This document shows positions 1 through 3,154 of a DNA stretch of 5,944 bases, piece by piece. This stretch comes from Treponema sp. Lineage in GTDB: Bacteria > Spirochaetota > Spirochaetia > Treponematales > Breznakiellaceae. The notes under the pieces were generated by a model. It was not told the DNA's origin and did no database searches. It saw nothing but the letters and a program-made list of their open reading frames with translations. Positions within the stretch are counted from its first letter, which is position 1; each line of letters starts with the position of its first letter. The translations under genes were made by a program, and so were the position numbers. Where the stretch lies: assembly GCA_031264395.1 (NCBI GenBank), contig JAISEB010000132.1:1-5944 (forward strand), given 5' to 3'.

Positions 1-60
1 ATTAAAACCCCGTCAGCCGGTTACTCAGTAACCCCTTCCGGGGCGGGATATGGACCCGCG
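1..60. other. Cluster of short hairpins, function unknown
   Basis: The first 60 bases contain three compact inverted repeats: CCCCG (8-12) with CGGGG (39-43), inside it GGTTAC (19-24) with GTAACC (28-33) around a TCA loop, and next to it GCGGG (43-47) with CCCGC (55-59) around a 7-nt loop. Read on the minus strand, the outer CCCCG/CGGGG stem is followed by TTTT, so it could terminate minus-strand transcription, but no minus-strand gene is seen just upstream of it. The 5-bp stem with a 7-nt loop recalls a tRNA arm, yet no acceptor pairing can be found. The window edge may cut a larger structure. Confidence 0.3.
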
Positions 61-97
61 TGCGAATCAAAATGATTAAAATTGACTAAAAAGAGGA

Positions 98-125
98 TTG
101 ACTAGATTAAAATTGTTCTTAATAC
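98..125 (+). promoter_or_regulatory. Possible sigma-70 promoter for the tRNA-Glu region
   Basis: TTGACT at 98-103 is followed after 16 nt by TAATAC at 120-125, which matches the -10 consensus at only three of six positions. The stretch is strongly AT-rich and contains an 11-bp direct repeat, GATTAAAATTG, at 74-84 and 105-115, and a second TTGACT at 82-87. It would read into the tRNA-like segment and tRNA-Glu. The -35 is good, the -10 is weak, and no transcript evidence is available. Confidence 0.3.
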
Positions 126-135
126 TTATTTCATT

Positions 136-190
136 AAGCGGAGCGAAAACTCCGGATCTGCTTGTGGGGGTTCAAATCCTCCTTGGGGAA
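136..190 (+). ncRNA. tRNA-like fragment (T-arm and 3' acceptor-like end)
   Basis: A textbook T-arm is visible: GGGGG (166-170), loop TTCAAAT (171-177), CCTCC (178-182), followed by TTGGGGAA, which looks like the 3' strand of an acceptor stem plus discriminator. Just upstream, AAGC (136-139) pairs with GCTT (160-163), and GGAG (140-143) with CTCC (150-153), giving a bulged hairpin around CGAAAA. No 5' acceptor strand (TCCCCAA) and no D-arm are found upstream, and the hairpin loop lacks the T expected before an anticodon. The simplest reading is a tRNA remnant or a duplicated tRNA 3' end; a real tRNA-like small RNA is possible but not supported. Confidence 0.3.
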
Positions 191-192
191 AA

Positions 193-217
193 CCCGGGGC
201 GAATGCCCAGGCTTTTT
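193..217 (+). terminator. Weak rho-independent terminator candidate
   Basis: GGGC (197-200), loop GAAT, GCCC (205-208), flanked by CC and GG that could extend the stem across a mismatch, is followed by AGGC and TTTTT (213-217). The stem is short. If active it would end transcription of the tRNA-like fragment before tRNA-Glu, which argues against both being one transcript. Confidence 0.25.
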
Positions 218-233
218 CCGCAAAGCGCATCAA

Positions 234-305
234 GGCCCCTTCGTCTATTGGTTAGGACATGAGATTCTCAATCTTAAAAGAGGGGTTCAATTCCCCTAGG
301 GGCTA
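234..305 (+). tRNA. tRNA-Glu (anticodon CTC)
   Basis: A complete cloverleaf can be folded by hand. The acceptor stem is GGCCCCT with AGGGGCT, with a G1-U72 wobble at the end. The D-arm is GTCT/GGAC around ATTGGTTA. The anticodon arm is TGAGA/TCTTA with loop TTCTCAA, giving CTC, which reads the Glu codon GAG. A 4-nt variable loop follows, then T-arm AGGGG/CCCCT around TTCAATT, and discriminator A at 305. CCA is not encoded and must be added after transcription. The GTCTA..GGTTAGGAC D-arm and the acceptor are typical of bacterial tRNA-Glu. CTC is the minor Glu isoacceptor, so the genome should carry a TTC copy elsewhere. The 3' half from 284 onward is duplicated at 442. It is transcribed toward apt, which is on the opposite strand. 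Confidence 0.93.
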
Positions 306-336
306 AAATTAACACATTGTGACAACCGGGAATTGA
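284..336 (+). repeat. 53-bp direct repeat, copy 1 (tRNA-Glu 3' end plus trailer)
   Basis: This segment runs from the T-arm of tRNA-Glu, through the acceptor strand, to 31 nt past the discriminator. It recurs at 442-494 with one mismatch (A314 versus G472). The copies are offset by 158 bp. Duplication of a tRNA 3' end is what a site-specific integrase leaves at an attachment site, but no integrase gene lies between the copies. Confidence 0.9.
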
Positions 337-339
337 ACC
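284..339. repeat. 12-bp inverted repeat linking the tRNA-Glu T-arm to its trailer
   Basis: GGTTCAATTCCC at 284-295, the T-arm of tRNA-Glu, is perfectly complementary to GGGAATTGAACC at 328-339 in the trailer, 32 nt further on. In the precursor RNA the trailer could pair with the T-arm and compete with cloverleaf folding. No T-run follows, so it does not look like an intrinsic terminator. A longer arrangement of the same kind follows tRNA-Met. Confidence 0.75.
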
Positions 340-340
340 A

Positions 341-437
341 CCTTTGGCCCGCCGACCAGAGGGAGGAAAAGGCGCCAAGGATGGCGCCGTCAGGGCCAAA
401 GGACGGCCTGAAAGCCCGAAACACGATGTTGAGGGCT
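341..437. other. Nested-hairpin intergenic segment between the direct repeats
   Basis: CCTTTGGCCC (341-350) is a perfect 10-bp inverted match to GGGCCAAAGG (393-402). Inside lies a second hairpin made of two GGCGCC copies (371-376 and 383-388) around AAGGAT. A third short stem, AGCCC (413-417) with GGGCT (433-437), follows. There is no credible reading frame. The segment lies exactly between the two copies of the tRNA-Glu 3'-end repeat, so it may be a small palindromic element or a structured RNA. I do not recognise the family. Confidence 0.45.
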
Positions 438-441
438 GGAA

Positions 442-494
442 GGTTCAATTCCCCTAGGGGCTAAAATTAACGCATTGTGACAACCGGGAATTGA
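442..494 (+). repeat. 53-bp direct repeat, copy 2 (displaced tRNA-Glu 3' end)
   Basis: This second copy of the tRNA-Glu T-arm, acceptor 3' strand and trailer matches 284-336 at 52 of 53 positions. The sequence upstream of it does not resemble the 5' half of the tRNA, so it is a fragment and not a second gene. It ends 20 bp before the apt stop codon. It keeps a 9-bp part of the inverted repeat, TCAATTCCC (445-453) with GGGAATTGA (486-494), which lies downstream of apt on the minus strand without a T-run. Confidence 0.9.
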
Positions 495-514
495 GGCGCC
501 GGGTCCGTGCGGGT

Positions 515-1048
515 TTATTCCCCGTGGTATTGTATCAGAGTACGAACCGGAACGGGGGCAAGGGCTTTTTCGTAGTTAAGGAAGGAAAGCCCGACGACGC
601 CGAAGATCTCGGGAACGGAGGCGCCGCAGCCTGTAATAAGTTCCCGCGCGGCGCCAAGGGTGCCCCCCGTGGCAATAAGGTCGTCCAGCAGCAGAACCCG
701 TTTGCCCGCGGGTACATCGTGGGGGTGTATTTCTATTTCGGCGTCGGCGTATTCAAGCTGATATTTTTTTGAAACCGTTTTGCCGGGCAATTTTCCCTTT
801 TTGCGGATCAGGACAAGGGGAATACCCATACGAATGGCAAAGGGCGCGGCGAAAAGAAAACCACGGGCTTCTATGGCCGCCACGGCGTCTATATTCCGGC
901 CGCGGTAGATCTCTTCCATGGAATCAACACAGAAACAAAAAGCCTCAGGCGTGGCCAGAATGCTGGTAATGTCGTAAAAAAGCACGCCCTGTTTGGGAAA
1001 ATCGGGGACCTTTCTTACATAGTCGTCAAGATTCAAACGGCCCTTCAC
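515..1048 (-). CDS. apt: Adenine phosphoribosyltransferase
   Basis: This cytoplasmic purine-salvage enzyme converts adenine and PRPP to AMP and pyrophosphate. The family signatures are all present (numbering from the GTG start, 177 residues): PDFPKQGVLFYDIT near the N-terminus, the EARGF block at 60-64, the flexible catalytic-loop segment RKKGKLPGKT at 82-91, YQLEYADAEIEIH after it, and the PRPP-binding motif VLLLDDLIATGGTL at 118-131 with the two acidic residues. Length is normal. I chose GTG at 1048 because it overlaps the stop of the upstream gene as GTGA and has AAGGGG 8 nt upstream. An in-frame ATG at 1069 would add seven residues and has a poorer ribosome site. It is the second gene of a two-gene minus-strand operon. 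No clear terminator follows the TAA stop; the duplicated tRNA-Glu fragment begins 20 bp beyond it. Confidence 0.96.
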   Translation of the reverse strand: MKGRLNLDDYVRKVPDFPKQGVLFYDITSILATPEAFCFCVDSMEEIYRGRNIDAVAAIEARGFLFAAPFAIRMGIPLVLIRKKGKLPGKTVSKKYQLEYADAEIEIHPHDVPAGKRVLLLDDLIATGGTLGAARELITGCGASVPEIFGVVGLSFLNYEKALAPVPVRTLIQYHGE

Positions 1049-1428
1049 GATACTATCCCCTTTATCCATTTGTGCAGTTCCGGACCGCCCGATCCGGTAA
1101 AAGGCTTGGCAAGGTTCAGTTCCGAATCATGAACCATGTTTTTAAGGTACTGTACGGTTTTCCCCGAATCCGAAAAAACACCGCAGGACTTGCCCGCAAG
1201 GTTAATATGCCGGAACATCTCTTCAAGATAGGCAAAGGCGGGGGGATTGGGACTTGCACAACCCAGGAAAATCACGTCTGCGGGAAGCACATCGTTGCCC
1301 TTGAAATTGGGAGCGGTAAGTGAAATTACCCGGCAACTGTCTTCCAGCACGGCGGCAATCTGTTCCGCTATGTTCCGGCTTGAACCGGCTTCATCGGTTA
1401 CGATAACCACAGTTTTCTTGGTTTCCAC
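1045..1428 (-). CDS. Small flavodoxin-like domain protein
   Basis: This 127-residue protein has the layout of a short flavodoxin fold. A first beta strand (KKTVVIVTDEAGSSRNIA, 5-21) ends in a loop at the place where flavodoxins bind the FMN phosphate, followed by a helix. A central strand, ADVIFLGCASPNPP (50-63), resembles the family's second FMN loop. The third, GKSCGVFSDSG (79-89), matches the flavodoxin strand-four region. The first loop reads DEAGSSR and not the usual TGNT, so FMN binding is uncertain. Flavodoxins are normally about 140-170 residues, so this is a trimmed member. The start is a GTG; an in-frame GTG six codons later is an alternative. It lies directly after a promoter and overlaps apt by 4 bp, so the two are co-expressed. 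A redox role is an inference from fold alone. Confidence 0.7.
   Translation of the reverse strand: METKKTVVIVTDEAGSSRNIAEQIAAVLEDSCRVISLTAPNFKGNDVLPADVIFLGCASPNPPAFAYLEEMFRHINLAGKSCGVFSDSGKTVQYLKNMVHDSELNLAKPFTGSGGPELHKWIKGIVS
1057..1062 (-). promoter_or_regulatory. Ribosome binding site that decides the apt start
   Basis: AAGGGG lies 8 nt upstream of the GTG at 1048, inside the last codons of the flavodoxin-like gene. The GTG and the upstream TGA stop share bases (GTGA), the usual layout for translational coupling. This favours GTG over the upstream ATG at 1069. Confidence 0.7.
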
Positions 1429-1436
1429 AATATTTT

Positions 1437-1465
1437 AGTCTAACCGCTGGAGGAAAAACTGTCAA
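1437..1465 (-). promoter_or_regulatory. Sigma-70 promoter of the flavodoxin-like/apt operon
   Basis: On the minus strand a perfect -35, TTGACA (1465-1460), is followed after 17 nt by TAGACT (1442-1437), four of six matches to the -10. Only 8 nt separate the -10 from the GTG start at 1428, so the mRNA would have almost no 5' leader, and no ribosome site precedes that GTG. Confidence 0.6.
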
Positions 1466-1621
1466 CTATTGAGCTTTTTGTAAACAGGAACCTTCGGTTC
1501 GTTGTTAGTTTTGACGAGACTTTTGCGATTTTTCGGCTTGCGGCCCTGCAAAACTGCTTTTTTTAGAGGTTGTTCTGTCAAAATTGAATTTTTGGAAGAA
1601 CCGCTATTGGATGAAAACGGG

Positions 1622-1654
1622 AAAAACACCCCTTCCGCGAAGCCTTTGCCGCGG
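1622..1654 (-). terminator. Weak terminator candidate downstream of tRNA-Met
   Basis: On the minus strand CCGCG (1654-1650) pairs with CGCGG (1639-1635) around a 10-nt loop, followed by AAGGGGTG and TTTTT (1626-1622). The T-run starts 8 nt after the stem, which is far for an intrinsic terminator. It is in the right place to end the tRNA-Met transcript. Confidence 0.25.
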
Positions 1655-1686
1655 ATTTCCCCCCAACTGGACGGCGGACAATACCC

Positions 1687-1750
1687 TTCAAGTCCAATTG
1701 CTAAAAATCTCAAAAATAACAACTGCTTTTTAGCGGCAATTGGACTTGAA
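1687..1750. repeat. Long inverted repeat joining the tRNA-Met 3' end to its trailer
   Basis: The 21 bases at 1687-1707 are complementary to 1727-1750 except for a 3-nt bulge (GGC or equivalent at 1735-1737), with a 19-nt loop at 1708-1726. The 1731-1750 part of the second arm is the 3' end of tRNA-Met: discriminator, acceptor strand, 3' T-stem and T-loop. The first arm is therefore an inverted copy of the tRNA 3' end lacking three acceptor bases. On the transcribed strand no T-run follows, so it is not a classical terminator. Confidence 0.85.
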
Positions 1751-1803
1751 CCAATGACCGAACGGATATGAGCCGTTTGCTCTACCAACTGAGCTATGCC
1801 GCC
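1731..1803 (-). tRNA. tRNA-Met (anticodon CAT), elongator type
   Basis: The minus strand folds into a full 73-nt cloverleaf. The acceptor is GGCGGCA with TGCCGCT, ending in a G1-U72 wobble, with discriminator A at 1731. The D-arm is GCTC/GAGC around AGTTGGTA. The anticodon arm is AACGG/CCGTT, perfectly paired, with loop CTCATAT giving CAT. The variable loop is CGGTC and the T-arm is ATTGG/CCAAT around TTCAAGT. The initiator hallmarks (unpaired position 1-72 and GGG/CCC in the anticodon stem) are absent. The GGCGGxx acceptor favours elongator Met, but the anticodon stem and T-loop also resemble tRNA-Ile2, whose C34 becomes lysidine, so that identity stays open. CCA is not encoded. It lies downstream of the oxidoreductase gene on the same strand and has its own promoter candidate beyond the repeat array. 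Confidence 0.92.
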
Positions 1804-1959
1804 GAGCGGCCGAACGGCCGCGTTAAATCCTTTCCTTTCGGCTCGCGGCCCGCCAGGGACGCATGCCGCCAAGCGGCCGAATGGCCGCGTTAAATCCTTT
1901 CCTTTCGGCTCGCGCCCTACCGGGGCGCATGACGCCAGGCGGCCGAATGGCCGCGTTAA
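1801..1959. repeat. 67-bp tandem repeat array (about 2.4 units)
   Basis: Three consecutive units start with GCC(G/C/A)AGCGGCC-like sequence at 1801, 1868 and 1934. The first two are 67 and 66 bp long; the third stops after 26 bp, at TTAA (1959). Each carries a 6-bp stem GCGGCC/GGCCGC around GAAC or GAAT (1806-1821, 1873-1888, 1939-1954). The full units share TTAAATCCTTTCCTTTCGG and end in a second GC-rich hairpin that keeps pairing with base changes. The array starts at the 5' end of tRNA-Met: ATGCCGCC at 1796-1803 inside the tRNA recurs at 1863-1870. Read on the minus strand, the units translate as NAAIRPLGGM, a string I associate with dispersed repeats in treponeme genomes, though I cannot confirm that here. 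Confidence 0.9.
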
Positions 1960-1964
1960 TGCGA

Positions 1965-1993
1965 AAAATAACAAATACGCGCCGTCTTGTCAA
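1965..1993 (-). promoter_or_regulatory. Promoter for tRNA-Met, upstream of the repeat array
   Basis: On the minus strand TTGACA (1993-1988) is followed after 17 nt by TATTTT (1970-1965), four of six matches to the -10. The predicted start, around 1958, falls at the point where the partial repeat unit ends. The -35 is only 7 bp past the oxidoreductase stop codon, and no terminator lies between, so read-through from that operon is also possible. Confidence 0.55.
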
Positions 1994-2000
1994 TTGGATG

Positions 2001-3143
2001 TCAAACGGCGAGGGATGCCTCCAGAGGGGAACCGCCGTAGGAGGGGCCAAGGTGGCCGCGGGGCAGGGGGGCCGGCCGCTCAAAGGAAGACGTCATTTCG
2101 TAGAAACGGCGGGTTTCACAGCTTTTGTACAGGCCAAGGAGCAGTTCAAGTCCGTGAAGGGCCATTTCCTTGCTGGTCCGGGGTTTACGCCCAAGACGGA
2201 GGGACCATGCCAGTTCGGCCGGGCCTATGCCGCGGTGGTTTTCCGTAAAGCCGTGGGTGGGGGGAAGGGTCACGGGTTCATTTTGGCCCTTAAGGATAAC
2301 CTTCACCTCTCCGCCGAAACAGTTGGGATCGCTCATGTAGAGGATTCCTTCGGTGCCGTACATCACAATCTGGGGTTTTTCGTTCCCTATGCTGCTGGAA
2401 TTGAAATGGATGGCGCCCATTACGCCGCCGGGAAAAATAAAACTGCCCACGACGAGGTTTTCCGCTTCCAGGGTGAATTTTTCGCCGAAGTTTTCCTCGG
2501 CGGGAAAATAGTGGGTCCGCTCGGGATTGCGGGTGGCAACAAAACCGCTTACTTCTTTAACCGGGCCCAGAATACTTAGTATGGCGGTAACGTAGTAGAC
2601 CCCGACATCAAGGCCTATGCCCCCGCCCGGCCCGGCGGTAAAGGGGAACCGTTCGGCAAGAAGGCCCGCGTCCCTGTTCAGGGCCGCGTACACCGAAGTC
2701 ACTTCCCCTATAAGGCCCGAATCAATGTAGAAACGGGCGGTCTGTATGGCCTGGCCCATGAAAGTATCCGGCGCGTTTCCGTACAAAAGACCCTTTTTAT
2801 CCGCAAGAGCCGCCAGTTCCCGCGCGCCTTCCACGGAAAGATCGATGGGCTTTTCTGAATAGAGATGCTTGCCGGCGTTCAGCACCTGGCTTGATACCAG
2901 ATGGTGATTTTTGGGATCGGTAATATTCAGCACCAGCTCTATGCTTTTGTCGTTCAGAATCTCCTCAAGACTCATCTGCCTGACGCCGTATTTCGACGCC
3001 CGGTCTTCCATCCGTTCTTTGATAACATCGCAGCATCCGGCCACTTCAAGAATGTCAAACGCGCTTGTCATGTTCTCCAGATAAATGCCGCTTATCATGC
3101 CGCAGCCCACAACCGCCGTTTTTACCTTTTTGAATTTCCCCAT
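2001..3143 (-). CDS. Gfo/Idh/MocA family NAD(P)-dependent oxidoreductase
   Basis: This 380-residue cytoplasmic enzyme oxidises or reduces a hydroxyl group, usually on a sugar or cyclitol, with NAD(P); the substrate cannot be read from the sequence. The N-terminal Rossmann fold is clear: KTAVVGCGMISGIYLENM (8-25) carries the dinucleotide-binding glycines. The family's EKP motif is at 97-99, with Lys98 the expected catalytic lysine. The C-terminal alpha/beta domain contains GPGGGIGLDVGVYYVTAI (171-188), with Asp179; the usual active-site His is Tyr183, as in the subfamily with DMGPYY in that motif. Length is normal. The ATG start has AGGAGG 5 nt upstream. It follows the large TPR protein by 9 bp, with the ribosome site overlapping that gene's stop, so the two are one operon. 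The C-terminus is intact (RPAPLPRG onward). Confidence 0.94.
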   Translation of the reverse strand: MGKFKKVKTAVVGCGMISGIYLENMTSAFDILEVAGCCDVIKERMEDRASKYGVRQMSLEEILNDKSIELVLNITDPKNHHLVSSQVLNAGKHLYSEKPIDLSVEGARELAALADKKGLLYGNAPDTFMGQAIQTARFYIDSGLIGEVTSVYAALNRDAGLLAERFPFTAGPGGGIGLDVGVYYVTAILSILGPVKEVSGFVATRNPERTHYFPAEENFGEKFTLEAENLVVGSFIFPGGVMGAIHFNSSSIGNEKPQIVMYGTEGILYMSDPNCFGGEVKVILKGQNEPVTLPPTHGFTENHRGIGPAELAWSLRLGRKPRTSKEMALHGLELLLGLYKSCETRRFYEMTSSFERPAPLPRGHLGPSYGGSPLEASLAV

Positions 3144-3148
3144 GATTT

Positions 3149-3154
3149 CCTCCT
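3149..3154 (-). promoter_or_regulatory. Strong Shine-Dalgarno site of the oxidoreductase gene
   Basis: AGGAGG lies 5 nt before the ATG at 3143 and shares bases with the TAG stop of the upstream gene at 3153-3155. Such an overlap lets ribosomes ending the first gene restart on the second, and indicates coupled expression. Confidence 0.85.

Larger units (their letters stand above)
1430..1730. other. Non-coding gap between the apt operon and tRNA-Met
   Basis: No plausible gene is seen in this stretch of about 300 bases. The minus-strand open frame across it runs through the tRNA and the 67-bp repeats and is an artefact. It holds the operon promoter at 1437-1465, a small hairpin GAACC-TTC-GGTTC near 1489-1501, a terminator-like stem at 1635-1654, and the inverted copy of the tRNA-Met 3' end at 1687-1707. 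It also contains several long T and A runs. Confidence 0.6.

Noticed and set aside
136..190. tmRNA or tRNA-Ser/Leu
   Set aside because: The T-arm is good, but no 5' acceptor partner, tag reading frame or proper anticodon loop can be found in the window.
319..345. Minus-strand tRNA ending in GGTTCAATTCCCGG
   Set aside because: The T-stem would have mismatches and no matching acceptor or anticodon arm is found on that strand; the sequence is better explained as an inverted copy of the tRNA-Glu T-arm.
442..494. Second tRNA-Glu gene
   Set aside because: Only the 3' third is present; the preceding bases do not form the D-arm, anticodon arm or 5' acceptor strand.
1801..1959. CRISPR array
   Set aside because: Units are adjacent with no unique spacers between them, repeat length is too long, and no cas gene is present.
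1462..1974. Minus-strand open frame of 170 codons
   Set aside because: It reads through tRNA-Met (giving the familiar false peptide GGIAQLVEQTAHIRS) and the tandem repeats; no ribosome site and no family resemblance.
1863..2579. Plus-strand open frame of 238 codons
   Set aside because: It starts in the repeat array and runs antisense to the well-supported oxidoreductase gene; composition is typical of a shadow frame in GC-rich coding DNA.
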